NCBI GenBank assembly: GCA_031549665.1
Contig: JAVBPJ010000004.1
Coordinates: 10,459 to 74,458, forward strand
Reading direction: 5' to 3'
From: Rikenella sp031549665
GTDB lineage: Bacteria; Bacteroidota; Bacteroidia; Bacteroidales; Rikenellaceae
Length of the DNA stretch: 64,000 nucleotides
Shown here: positions 48,488 to 57,295 of the stretch, one piece after another
Layout: every line of letters begins with the position of its first letter
Position numbering within the stretch: position 1 is the stretch's first letter
Position numbers and translations under genes: made by a program
The notes under the pieces: generated by a model
What the model was told of the DNA's origin: nothing
Seen by the model: the letters and a program-made list of their open reading frames with translations, nothing else
Databases searched by the model: none

Positions 48488-51400
48488 ATGAACCGCAAGA
48501 ATACCGACCCTCGGGGAGGCGTAGAACAGAAACTCTCCGTACGTGCAGGAGGTGTTGAAAAAAAAGTCTCCGAGCGTCGAAAGGATACCGAATCGAACCT
48601 CGGCGGGTGCCGGGCAGGCGTTGAACAAACCTCTCCCCCGGCCGCCCGCCGAGCCATCCCCCTCGACCGTATCCTGGTGCTGGACGGGGCGATGGGAACC
48701 CTGATCCAGGCCCAGGGCATAGAAACCTCCTGCAACGACCTGCTGTCGATCGACCGCCCCGAGGTGATCGAGGCGATCCACGCCCGGTACCTCGAAGCCG
48801 GAGCCGACATCGTGTCGACCAACAGCTTCAACGCCAACCCCATATCGCTCGGCGACTACGGCCTGGCCGGGCGCACCTATGAACTAAACCGCGCTGCCGC
48901 CGCGCTGGCGCGCCGTGCGGCCGATCGCTACGCCACCCCCGAGCGGCCCCGTTACGTGGCCGGATCGGTGGGACCCACCAACCGGAGTTGTTCGATTTCG
49001 CCCGACATCAACCGTCCGGGCTTCCGCAACATCCGCTTCGAAGAGCTGGCCGAGGCTTACGCGCAGCAGTTGCGCGGACTGGTGGACGGCGGGGTCGACC
49101 TGATCCTGCTGGAAACCTTTTTCGACACCCTCAACGCCAAGGCCGCCGTGTACGCCCTGCGGACATTGCTCGGGCTGGCCGACTTCCCGCTGATCGTCTC
49201 GGGCACTGTAACCGACGCCAGCGGCCGCCTGCTGTCGGGACAAACCATCGAGGCTTTTTACTGCTCGATCGAACACGCCCGTCCGCTGGCCGTGGGGTTG
49301 AACTGCGGCTTCGGGGCCGCCTCGCTCCGGCCCTACATCGAGCGGTTGGCGCGCATCGCTCCGTGCGCCGTGTCGGCCCACCCCAACGCCGGACTGCCCA
49401 ACCTGATGGGGGGGTACGACGAGTCGCCCGAACAGATGGCCCAGGTGATGGAGGGCTATTTCCGGGCCGGATTGCTCAACATCGTGGGCGGATGCTGCGG
49501 CACCACGCCCGACCACATCGCAGCCATCGCCCGACGTGCGGCGGAGTTCGCCCCGCGGTCGATGGAACCCTCGGCGCAGCGGCGAATCACCCGTCTGGCG
49601 GGCCTGGAATTGCTGGAAATCACTCCTGAACAGAACTTCATAAACATCGGTGAACGCACCAACGTGGCCGGATCGGCCCGTTTTGCTCGCCTTGTCCGCG
49701 AGGGCGATTACGAGGCGGCCCTGCAGGTGGCCCGGCAGCAGGTCGAGGCCGGAGCGCAGGTGATCGACCTGTGCATGGACGCCCCGATGATCGACGCAGG
49801 AGTGGCGATGGTCGAATTCCTGCAACGCATGGCGGCCGAACCCGACATTGCCCGTCGGCCGGTGATGATCGATTCGTCGGACTGGCGGGTGATCGAGGCG
49901 GGGCTGCGGGCCACGCAGGGCAAGGCGGTGGTCAACTCCATTTCGCTCAAAGAGGGCGAGGCCGGGTTCCTGGCCCGAGCCCGTGCCGCCCGCGCCTACG
50001 GGGCGGCGGTGGTGGTGATGCTCTTCGACGAGCGGGGACAGGCCGATACCTATGAACGAAAAATCGAGGTGGCCGGACGGTCGTATCGACTGCTGACCGA
50101 GGATGGTTTTCCGCCCGAAGAACTGATTTTCGACCCCAATGTGTTGTCCGTGTCTACGGGATTGCCCGAACACGACGACTACGGCCGCGCTTTCATCGAG
50201 GCGTGTCGGTGGATCAAAACGAACTGTCCGGGCGCCAGGGTGAGCGGCGGGGTGAGCAACCTCTCTTTCTCGTTCCGCGGGAACAACCCGGTGCGCGAGG
50301 CGCTGCACGCCGTTTTTCTTTACCACGCCATCCGCGCGGGCATGGACATGGGCATTGTCAATCCCGAACTGTTGCAGGTGTATACCGAAATAGATCCGCC
50401 GTTGCGGGAACTTTGCGAGGCGGTGGTGCTGAACCTCCGCCCCGATGCGAGCGAACGGCTGGTGGCCTACGCCTCGGCCCACTCCACTGCGGAACGCCCG
50501 ACCGAAACCGCCGAACGGAACGCCGACACGGAACGCGCCCTGCCGCTCGACGAACGGATTGTCCGCCGGCTGGTGCGCGGCGAGACCGAGGGGGTGGAAC
50601 GGGAGATGGAAGAGGCTTTCGGGCTGTGCGGCTCGTCGGTCGGAGTGATCGACCGCCTGTTGATGCCGGCCATGGGCCGGGTGGGCGAACTGTTCGCCAA
50701 CGGGCAGATGTTCCTGCCGCAGGTGGTGAAGTCGGCCCGTGTGATGCAACGCGCTGTGGCGGCGCTGGAGCCCCTCATGACCGCCGAACCTGCCGCCGCG
50801 CAGGCGGCCTGTACGCTGGTGATCGCCACCGTGCGGGGCGACGTGCACGACATTGGGAAAAACATTGTTTCGGTGGTGCTGGGCTGCAACAACTACCGGG
50901 TGGTCGATCTGGGCGTGATGACTCCGCCCGAACGGATTGTCGAGGCGGCGGTGGCCGAGGGCGCCCGCGCGGTGCTGCTGTCGGGCCTGATCACCCCGTC
51001 GCTGGAGGAGATGCGGGTGGTGGCCGAACAGTTTCAGGCCGCCGGACTCCGGATTCCGATTTGTGTGGGCGGAGCGACCACCTCGGCGCTCCACACGGCC
51101 GTCCGGCTGGCTCCGGCCTACGACGGGGTGGTGGCCCATTCGGGCGATGCTTCGGCCTGCGTACGTCTGGTGAACGCTCTGCTGAACGATCCCGATTTCG
51201 AGACGAACCACCGGCGACAACAGGCCCGTTTACGGGACGCTTACCGGGACGAACAGCGGCAGAAGAGCCTCCGGCCCCTAGCCGAAGCGAGGAAAAATGC
51301 CCTGAAACTCGATTTTACGCGGGCTGTTGCTCCGGCCTGTCGGGGGCAGATGCTTTTCCGCGAGGTGTCGGTCGGTGAATTGATCCCGCTGATCGACTGG

Positions 51401-52156
51401 TCGTTCTTTTTTACCGAATGGGATATGCCCGGACGTTGGCCCGAACTGCTCGACCACCCGCAAAAAGGGGACGAGGCGCGCAAACTGCACGGCGATGCGA
51501 AACGCATGTTGGAACGGTTGGCTCGACCCGGGGCCGTGCGGATCGAGGGGATGGCGGCGATTCTTCCGGCAGCGAGCCGGGGCGACGACCTGTTGGTGGG
51601 GCATTGCGCAGGGTGCGCGCCGATCACGCTCCCGCAACTGCGCAGCCAGGCTGCCGACAGGGACGAAAATCCCTCGGTCGCCGATTTTGTGCGGCCGCTT
51701 TCGGCGACGGGAGGCGTGACGGATGCGCTGGCTCCTTTTGCGCTGGGAATTACGCTGGTGGAGGCGTTCGAGGACGCTTACGATCGGCTGTTGGCGCGTA
51801 TCCTGTGCGACCGCCTGGCCGAAGCGTTTGCGGAGTGGATCGCCCGGCAAGTGGCTGCCGCGTGGGGATTGGACCGTACGCCGTTGCGGGTGGCTTTCGG
51901 GTATCCGATGGCCCCCGACCATTCGCTCAAACGCGAACTGTTCGACCTGCTGGAGGCGGAGCGGCAGCTTCCCTCGCTGCGGCTGACCGAAAGCTGCATG
52001 ATCGATCCGCCGTCGGCGGTGGCGGGGCTTCTTTTCGGACACCCCGATGCCGCTCTTTTCCCGATGGGGCCGATTGGCGACGACCAGTGGGCGGACTATG
52101 CGGCCCGGCGCGGGGTGCCGCTCGACGAGTTGCGCCGTTTTATTGCATCGGCGTAG
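48488..52156 (+). CDS. metH: Cobalamin-dependent methionine synthase
   Basis: 1222 aa. Methylates homocysteine with 5-methyl-THF through cobalamin. Domain order: homocysteine-binding (from about 58, DRILVLDGAMGTLIQAQG, zinc cysteines in NCGFGA and GGCCGTTP), pterin-binding (NFINIGERTNVAGS), B12 cap and B12-binding (DVHDIGKNIV with the lower-ligand His), then the SAM-binding reactivation domain ending with LTESCMIDPPSAVAG. The first 56 residues are an extra basic, low-complexity extension built from 11-residue repeats with the core GGVEQ/K; other MetH proteins usually start about 10 residues before the LDGAMGT motif. The 3' end overlaps the convergent GIN gene by 17 bp. Confidence 0.96.
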   Translation: MNRKNTDPRGGVEQKLSVRAGGVEKKVSERRKDTESNLGGCRAGVEQTSPPAARRAIPLDRILVLDGAMGTLIQAQGIETSCNDLLSIDRPEVIEAIHARYLEAGADIVSTNSFNANPISLGDYGLAGRTYELNRAAAALARRAADRYATPERPRYVAGSVGPTNRSCSISPDINRPGFRNIRFEELAEAYAQQLRGLVDGGVDLILLETFFDTLNAKAAVYALRTLLGLADFPLIVSGTVTDASGRLLSGQTIEAFYCSIEHARPLAVGLNCGFGAASLRPYIERLARIAPCAVSAHPNAGLPNLMGGYDESPEQMAQVMEGYFRAGLLNIVGGCCGTTPDHIAAIARRAAEFAPRSMEPSAQRRITRLAGLELLEITPEQNFINIGERTNVAGSARFARLVREGDYEAALQVARQQVEAGAQVIDLCMDAPMIDAGVAMVEFLQRMAAEPDIARRPVMIDSSDWRVIEAGLRATQGKAVVNSISLKEGEAGFLARARAARAYGAAVVVMLFDERGQADTYERKIEVAGRSYRLLTEDGFPPEELIFDPNVLSVSTGLPEHDDYGRAFIEACRWIKTNCPGARVSGGVSNLSFSFRGNNPVREALHAVFLYHAIRAGMDMGIVNPELLQVYTEIDPPLRELCEAVVLNLRPDASERLVAYASAHSTAERPTETAERNADTERALPLDERIVRRLVRGETEGVEREMEEAFGLCGSSVGVIDRLLMPAMGRVGELFANGQMFLPQVVKSARVMQRAVAALEPLMTAEPAAAQAACTLVIATVRGDVHDIGKNIVSVVLGCNNYRVVDLGVMTPPERIVEAAVAEGARAVLLSGLITPSLEEMRVVAEQFQAAGLRIPICVGGATTSALHTAVRLAPAYDGVVAHSGDASACVRLVNALLNDPDFETNHRRQQARLRDAYRDEQRQKSLRPLAEARKNALKLDFTRAVAPACRGQMLFREVSVGELIPLIDWSFFFTEWDMPGRWPELLDHPQKGDEARKLHGDAKRMLERLARPGAVRIEGMAAILPAASRGDDLLVGHCAGCAPITLPQLRSQAADRDENPSVADFVRPLSATGGVTDALAPFALGITLVEAFEDAYDRLLARILCDRLAEAFAEWIARQVAAAWGLDRTPLRVAFGYPMAPDHSLKRELFDLLEAERQLPSLRLTESCMIDPPSAVAGLLFGHPDAALFPMGPIGDDQWADYAARRGVPLDELRRFIASA
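48515..48646 (+). repeat. Tandem 33-nt repeats in the metH 5' coding region
   Basis: Copies begin at 48515, 48548 and 48614, exactly in a 33-nt phase; the unit expected at 48581 is degenerate. Each clear copy is a 23-24-nt core of the form GGAG-N16-CTCC (first G changed in the last copy) plus a 9-nt spacer. A further core lies outside the gene at 48347-48370. Confidence 0.65.
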
Positions 52157-53168
52157 CTTTTCCCGACCCCGACACGGAACAGTTCACCGCCGGAGGGTTG
52201 CCTTTGTAGCGAAGTTGGCCCGATCCGACGATGGTTCCCGTGATGCTCTCGGTGGCGAACAGCCGGATATATCCCGATCCGGAAATGGTTGCAACGGCCT
52301 GTTTGGCCTGCAATTCTCCCAGCTTTACTCCGCCTGACCCGGCCACGGAGGCCGATACTTTGTCGGTTTGGCCCGAGGCCGAGATTATTCCCGATCCGGA
52401 AACGGAGGCCGTGTATTGACCGGTTTGGGTGAACGAAGTGGTGATCTCTCCCGATCCGGCGACCTTGACGGATACCTGGTCGGCTTGGCCGTCGGCCGAG
52501 ATATTGCCCGATCCGGATAAGGAGGCTGTGTATTGGTTGGTTTGAGTGAATGAGGTGGCGGCCCCTCCCGATCCGGAAACGCTCACAGAGAATTCGTTAA
52601 CCCGGCCGGAAGCTGAAATTCTTCCCGATCCGGTAACAAGGGCCTTGTACTGGCCGGTTTGAACGTGCGGAGTGTTTATCACTCCCGACCCCGTTATCGA
52701 GGCGGTGAACGAGGCTTCCGCAAGGGGGCATTCGACGATTGCCCGGACGCCGCCGACCAGCGAGAGCGAGGCGAGGGACTGAGACTCGGGAAGGGTGATC
52801 ACCAACTGAATGGTCGGTTCGATGATGGTGTCGTTGGGCATCGAGATGGATAGCTTGTCGTTCTCGCTCTTCAGCTTGATCAACGGCAGCAGGTTTTCGT
52901 GTCCGGTGAGGGTTACGCTCCACTCCGTGCCCGCTATGATGCGTACGGTGGAGGGGACGGCGCAGATGTACACGTTGTGGAAGGTCGCCAGGCTTTTTGT
53001 TCGGGTGGTTATGGCGCCGCTGCCGACGACCTTGGTGCTGGTGGCGTTGTTAACGAAGCGGCCGCCGGAACCGGCTTTGTAAACCACCTTTTTGCGTTGT
53101 GCATGGATCGACGTGGCGGTGGTTGCGGCAAGGAGCGCGATGAGGCCGAAAAGCAGGATCTTTTTCAT
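52140..53168 (-). CDS. Head-GIN (DUF2807) domain exported protein
   Basis: 342 aa from ATG at 53168, signal peptide ending near SIHAQ (about 24). The GIN-type beta-helix starts with SLATFHNVYICAVPSTVRI (a variant of the F-x-x-I-x-V start) and continues with runs of V-x-G-S-G. Residues 170-286 contain three 39-residue repeats (QTGQY...TGSG...SGSG type). Expected to be periplasmic or surface-bound; function unknown. The last 17 bp overlap the end of metH on the other strand. Confidence 0.85.
   Translation of the reverse strand: MKKILLFGLIALLAATTATSIHAQRKKVVYKAGSGGRFVNNATSTKVVGSGAITTRTKSLATFHNVYICAVPSTVRIIAGTEWSVTLTGHENLLPLIKLKSENDKLSISMPNDTIIEPTIQLVITLPESQSLASLSLVGGVRAIVECPLAEASFTASITGSGVINTPHVQTGQYKALVTGSGRISASGRVNEFSVSVSGSGGAATSFTQTNQYTASLSGSGNISADGQADQVSVKVAGSGEITTSFTQTGQYTASVSGSGIISASGQTDKVSASVAGSGGVKLGELQAKQAVATISGSGYIRLFATESITGTIVGSGQLRYKGNPPAVNCSVSGSGKATPMQ
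52311..52661 (-). repeat. Three 117-nt repeats within the GIN gene
   Basis: Codons 170-208, 209-247 and 248-286 form three units of 39 residues, each with Q-T-x-Q-Y, then G-S-G at fixed spacings; in DNA the shared word CCCGATCCGG marks each half unit. Confidence 0.7.
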
Positions 53169-53280
53169 GGATGCGGGGGTTGATTGCTGGTTATTTATCT
53201 CGGAGGCTGCCAATGGCGTGCCATGATGTTTATGTTTTGATTTTCAGTGCGGTAAAAAATAGGGATTTTCCGGAGTGGCT

Positions 53281-53313
53281 AAAAATTGGACGATCGGTGT
53301 CTGATTTTTGGAC
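53281..53313. promoter_or_regulatory. Direct repeat upstream of the GIN promoter, possible LytTR-type site
   Basis: AAAAATTGGAC (53281-53291) and ATTTTTGGAC (53304-53313) place GGAC words exactly 22 bp apart, two helical turns. Relative to the predicted GIN transcription start they lie at about -33 to -65, where an activator would bind. Confidence 0.35.
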
Positions 53314-53406
53314 AGGACTCTCTTTGCGGCAGGGTATTTCAATCGGTGGGAACGGTCGATGGGAGGCGGTGGTTCCTTTTGCGGGAAAAACGGAAAGCGG
53401 TAAAAG

Positions 53407-53440
53407 AAAAGAGGCCTCTCCGCAACGGGCAGGCCTCTTT
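53407..53440 (-). terminator. Terminator of the WG-repeat gene
   Basis: A 10-11-bp stem (AAAAGAGGCCT with AGGCCTCTTT, 13-nt loop); on the minus strand it is followed by TTCTTTTACC. Confidence 0.75.
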
Positions 53441-53485
53441 CAAAGGGTTTCGGACGATTTGTTCAGGGCCTTGCCTGCATGCTCT

Positions 53486-54496
53486 CTATCTCGCGCTCTT
53501 TACGGAGGCCCGGATGGAGGGTTGTCTTTTGACGGGGGTGGGGGTCGATGCGGCGGCGGCTTTGGCGGCCGAGGCGTTGATCGAACGGATGGCTTGTTCG
53601 GGGGTGTCGTGGTTGGCGCTCACTACGATCCGTCCCTGCACGTCGGCAACGCCGAACTTGCCGTTGCTTTCAACCACCGTAATGCCGTTGGCGAACGGGG
53701 TGGCGCTCTCGTAGATGGCGGGAATAAATTCCTGGCCCATGGTGTTTACAAATCCGTAGCGGCCGTTCTTCGACACGCGGGCCACGCCTTCGACAAAGGT
53801 CGAAATTTCGTCGTACTGGCAGGGGATGGTCTCGTCGCCCATGTAGCTGATGTAGCCGTACCGTCCCTCGCGGGTTACCAATGCCAGCCCGTTGTGGTTG
53901 AAGGGGCCGATGTGGGTGTATACCGTGGGGGCGATTTGGTTTCCGGCGTTGTCGAGCAGTCCGTAGCGGCCGTCTTTGTAGACCACGGCGAGCTTGTTGA
54001 CAAACGGGTCGATGTAGTCGTAGATGCAGGAAGCGAGTTCGTACCCCGAGAGGTTGATCAACCCCATTCGTCCGCGTTTCCACACTTTGGCCACCCCGTC
54101 GTCAAAATCGGAGATGCCGTCGTAGCTGACGCTGGCCACCTCGCGGCCCGAGCGGCCGATCAGGCCGTAGTAGCCGTTCTTTTTCACTTTGGCGATCCCG
54201 AATTTGAACGGGCTGATCGAGTCGTAGATCGGGGGGAGTACTTCGATGCCGAGGGTGTTGACGAACCCGAAGCGGCCGCTGCGTTTCACTTTGGCCAACC
54301 CGTCCTCGAACGAGTAGATCGCTTCGTAGGCAATGGGGGTGAAGACGTGGTTGGTTACGTCGACCAGGCCGTATTTTCCGTCTTTCTTCACCACCGAAAC
54401 GCCGTCTTGGTAGATGCCGGGTTGAAGCAGGCTCGGTTGAGCGGAAACGGTTACGATAACCAGGGATAAAACCAGCGAGAAGAGCGTTCTTTTCAT
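53486..54496 (-). CDS. Exported WG-repeat protein
   Basis: 336 aa with signal peptide (cleavage near TVSAQ, about 19). About seven WG (KWG-type) repeats of roughly 35 residues follow, each with a core such as KKDGKYGLVD, KRSGRFGFVN, KKNGYYGLIG and SKNGRYGFVN, then a Ser/Ala/Pro-rich basic tail (about 300-336). WG repeats are protein-interaction modules; no enzyme domain is present. Promoter TAATTTTG at 54562-54569 (minus strand). Confidence 0.88.
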   Translation of the reverse strand: MKRTLFSLVLSLVIVTVSAQPSLLQPGIYQDGVSVVKKDGKYGLVDVTNHVFTPIAYEAIYSFEDGLAKVKRSGRFGFVNTLGIEVLPPIYDSISPFKFGIAKVKKNGYYGLIGRSGREVASVSYDGISDFDDGVAKVWKRGRMGLINLSGYELASCIYDYIDPFVNKLAVVYKDGRYGLLDNAGNQIAPTVYTHIGPFNHNGLALVTREGRYGYISYMGDETIPCQYDEISTFVEGVARVSKNGRYGFVNTMGQEFIPAIYESATPFANGITVVESNGKFGVADVQGRIVVSANHDTPEQAIRSINASAAKAAAASTPTPVKRQPSIRASVKSAR

Positions 54497-54561
54497 AAGC
54501 GGTGACAGGTGTTGCGTTGTAGCATGGGAGCTGTGTTTCGGACACAGAGCCCCACACGGGG

Positions 54562-54569
54562 CAAAATTA
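54562..54569 (-). promoter_or_regulatory. -7 element for the WG-repeat gene
   Basis: TAATTTTG on the minus strand, exact TAnnTTTG match; leader of about 60 nt. Confidence 0.6.
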
Positions 54570-54607
54570 ACAAGGATTTTTGAATTGACAAGCAGGATTA
54601 TCCGAAA

Positions 54608-55990
54608 TTAATGACGGATATTCGCCTCTTCCAATCCATATCCCATCCGTTTGTCGGCCCGCTTGAGCAGCAGGGCGAAAAACACGGCTGCCAGCCCCAG
54701 GGCCAGGAAGATGCACAGGGGGACGGTGTAGTCGTATTTTTGCAGGGCTTTGGCGGCGGCGTCGGCGGGGGTTCCCCAGCGGTCGAGGCTCCAGCCGATC
54801 AACAGCGGAACGCCGGCCAGGCCGATGTTTTGCACCCAAAAGATCAGGGCGTAGGCCGTGCCCAGTTTGTTTTCGGGGATGATTTTCGGCACCGAGGGCC
54901 ACATGGCGCTGGGTACCAGCGAGAAGGCGATGCCCAGGATCACCATCAGCACGGCCCCCATCGCCCAGTGGTTGAACAGCGGGAGGAGGAACCCGACGTA
55001 CACCACCACCAGCATCAGCGCGCCGATCAGCATCATGGAGGCGCCGCGCCCCTTGCGGTCGTAAAGCCCGCCGAACAGCGGGGTGAGCAGCAGCGTACCC
55101 AGCGGCAGCAGGGTGATGATGAGTCCGGCGAAATTTTCGGGGACGTCGAAGTTGGTCCGCATCAGCCCCACGGCAAACTTGATGAAGGGGAAAACGGCCG
55201 AGTAGAACAGCAGGCACAGCAGGGCGATGTACCAGAATCCCCGGTTGCGGAAAATGGAGACGATGTCGCGCACGTGGAACTTTTCGTCGTCGGCCAGCCC
55301 CACCTGGGCGCGCTGGGCGTCGAGCCTGCGGTCGAAAAGGATGAAAACGCCGAAGGTCATCAGCCCGATCAGCAGCATCACGATCCCGAAAAGGATCGGC
55401 AGGCTGATCGATCCGAAGGCGTTGTACAGCGGGATGGGGGCCGCCACGGCCACGGCGGTGCCGGCGCGGGCGAAGGCGACGTTCAGCCCCAGGGCCAGGG
55501 CCAGTTCCTTGCCCTTGAACCAGCGGACGATGATTTTGGTGGCGGTGATCCCCACCACCTCGTACCCCACGGCGAAAAGGGCATAGCCGAGCGAGGCGAC
55601 CAGCACCTGGCTCTTGAGTGCGCGGGGGCCGAAGAACCAAAAGTGGCTCATCTGCCCGGAATCCATCCACCCGATGGCGTAGTACTTGATCAGGGCTCCG
55701 GCCAGCATCACGCCCAGGGCCAGCACTCCGGTGCGGCGCGGGCCGAGCTTGTCGAGCGCCATGCCGCCGAAGATCAGCATCAGCAGAAAAACGTTGAACC
55801 AGCCGTAGCCGCTGTTGAACAGGCCGAAATCGGTGTTGTCCCACCCGAAAAGTTCGGTGAGCAGTCCCTGCAGCGGGGCCATCACGTCGGTGATGAAGTA
55901 GCCGCAGAACATGGTGAGCGAAACGGCGATCAGCACGGTCCAGCGGGCCGCGGCCGACGAGGAGATGTCTTGGGGAAACAGGGTGGGCAT
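54608..55990 (-). CDS. Major facilitator superfamily transporter (MFSD1-like)
   Basis: 460 aa, twelve predicted transmembrane helices, with an MFS loop 2-3 segment GMALDKLGPRRTG and a mirrored GGLYDRKGRGAS between helices 8 and 9. The C-terminal PSVPKIIPENKLGTAYALIFW segment is typical of the group related to eukaryotic MFSD1. Substrate unknown; organic acids or small peptides are possible by family. It starts 36 nt after the cinA stop and probably ends the pyrD-cinA operon. Confidence 0.85.
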   Translation of the reverse strand: MPTLFPQDISSSAAARWTVLIAVSLTMFCGYFITDVMAPLQGLLTELFGWDNTDFGLFNSGYGWFNVFLLMLIFGGMALDKLGPRRTGVLALGVMLAGALIKYYAIGWMDSGQMSHFWFFGPRALKSQVLVASLGYALFAVGYEVVGITATKIIVRWFKGKELALALGLNVAFARAGTAVAVAAPIPLYNAFGSISLPILFGIVMLLIGLMTFGVFILFDRRLDAQRAQVGLADDEKFHVRDIVSIFRNRGFWYIALLCLLFYSAVFPFIKFAVGLMRTNFDVPENFAGLIITLLPLGTLLLTPLFGGLYDRKGRGASMMLIGALMLVVVYVGFLLPLFNHWAMGAVLMVILGIAFSLVPSAMWPSVPKIIPENKLGTAYALIFWVQNIGLAGVPLLIGWSLDRWGTPADAAAKALQKYDYTVPLCIFLALGLAAVFFALLLKRADKRMGYGLEEANIRH

Positions 55991-56026
55991 GGGGGTTTGG
56001 GTTTGGGGCGGAGGGGGTGATTTGGT

Positions 56027-57295
56027 TTAGAGCATTCCGGTTTGTTGCAGGGTGTCGTCGCAGCCGATCAGGTGCAGGCGAAGCATGTTGAGGGCGTGGG
56101 TCGACGCCCGCTCGATGTTCTCGGTGCGGGTGGTGCCGAAACGCATCTGCCGGCTGAGGACCCCCTCGGGGGTGGCGATGGCGAACCAGACCGTTCCCAC
56201 GGGTTTTTCGGGCGTTCCTCCGTCGGGGCCTGCGATGCCCGAGGTGGCGATGCCGTAGTCGGAGCCGAAACGGGCGCGAACTCCGGCGGCCATCTGTTCG
56301 ACCACGGCCTGGCTGACGGCGCCGTGGCGGGCGATCGCCTCGGGCGATACGCCCAGCAGGGCGCTCTTGATGCGGTTGTGGTAGGCGGTTACGCCGCCCA
56401 GGTAGACGGACGAAACGCCGGGCAGCAGGGTCAGGCGCGAGGAGATCGATCCTCCGGTGCAGGATTCCGCTACGGCCAGGGTGGCTTTACGGGCTTGCAG
56501 TAGCCGAACCAGGGCCTCCTCCACGCTGGTGGGTTCGTCGCCCAGCAGGTAGGGGCGGATCAGCGGTTCGAGGCGGGTGAACTGGGCGTCGATCTCGGCC
56601 GGATCGGCCTGCGGTCCGTAGGCCGACAGGCGTAATCGGATGCCGCGCGGATTGGGCAGGTAGGCAAGCCGCAGGTGGGCCGGAAGGGCCTCTTCCCACG
56701 GGGCGATTCGTTCGGCCAGCAGCGATTCGGGTACGCCGAAGGTGAGCAGGGTGCGGTGGACGATTTTTTCGAGCTTCAGCCGTTCGTGCAACAGGGGGAC
56801 GACGTGGTCCCGCACCAGGGCTTTCATTTCGAACGGCACGCCGGGCAGGGCGAAAAGCAGCTTGCCGCCGCGTGTGAGCAGCAGTCCGGGCGCTGTTCCC
56901 AGCGGGTTGGGCAGTACGCTGCATCCGGCGGGGACCAGCGCCTGTTCTTGGTTGAGTGCGTTGAAGGGGATGCCCCGCTCGCGGGTCAGGGTTTCGATGT
57001 GGCGGTAGGTGGCCTCGTCCTGCACCAGGGGGGTGTTCCACAGGCGGGCCAGCACCTCTTTGGTGCGGTCGTCGCGGGTGGGGCCGAGGCCTCCGGTAAG
57101 GATCACCACGTCGGCGCGCTCCAACGCCTGGAGGACGCATTGTTCGATCTGGTCGGGCCGGTCGCCCACGGTGGTGATGCGCGTGATGGGCAGGCCGATC
57201 TCGCCGAGGGTTTGGCCGATCCATTTCGAATTGGTGTCGACGATCTGCCCGATCAGGATTTCGTCGCCGATGGGGATGATCTCTCCTTTAACCAC
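56027..57295 (-). CDS. cinA: CinA family protein (nicotinamide-nucleotide amidase/ADP-ribose pyrophosphatase)
   Basis: 422 aa if started at GTG 57295, which overlaps the pyrD stop by 8 nt; a TTG four codons upstream is also in frame. N-terminal MoCF-like domain (EIIPIGDEILIGQIVDTNS, ILTGGLGPTRDD) and C-terminal PncC deamidase domain (AVAESCTGGSISSRLT, TSGIAGPDGGTPEKPVG). The two domains recycle NMN formed by DNA ligase. Full-length. Confidence 0.93.
   Translation of the reverse strand: MVKGEIIPIGDEILIGQIVDTNSKWIGQTLGEIGLPITRITTVGDRPDQIEQCVLQALERADVVILTGGLGPTRDDRTKEVLARLWNTPLVQDEATYRHIETLTRERGIPFNALNQEQALVPAGCSVLPNPLGTAPGLLLTRGGKLLFALPGVPFEMKALVRDHVVPLLHERLKLEKIVHRTLLTFGVPESLLAERIAPWEEALPAHLRLAYLPNPRGIRLRLSAYGPQADPAEIDAQFTRLEPLIRPYLLGDEPTSVEEALVRLLQARKATLAVAESCTGGSISSRLTLLPGVSSVYLGGVTAYHNRIKSALLGVSPEAIARHGAVSQAVVEQMAAGVRARFGSDYGIATSGIAGPDGGTPEKPVGTVWFAIATPEGVLSRQMRFGTTRTENIERASTHALNMLRLHLIGCDDTLQQTGML

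Larger units (their letters stand above)
53169..53485. other. 317-nt intergenic region upstream of the GIN gene
   Basis: Contains a weak -7 site for the GIN gene on the minus strand (TATTTTTT, 53254-53261), the direct repeat at 53281-53313 and the WG-gene terminator at 53407-53440. No coding frame is convincing. Confidence 0.5.

Noticed and set aside
48347..48646. Short regularly spaced repeats that could suggest a CRISPR array
   Set aside because: The repeats are imperfect, the spacer is only 9 nt, they keep a reading frame, and no cas gene is in the window.
48884..51220. An open frame of 778 codons on the - strand
   Set aside because: Antisense to metH; no start context or domain.
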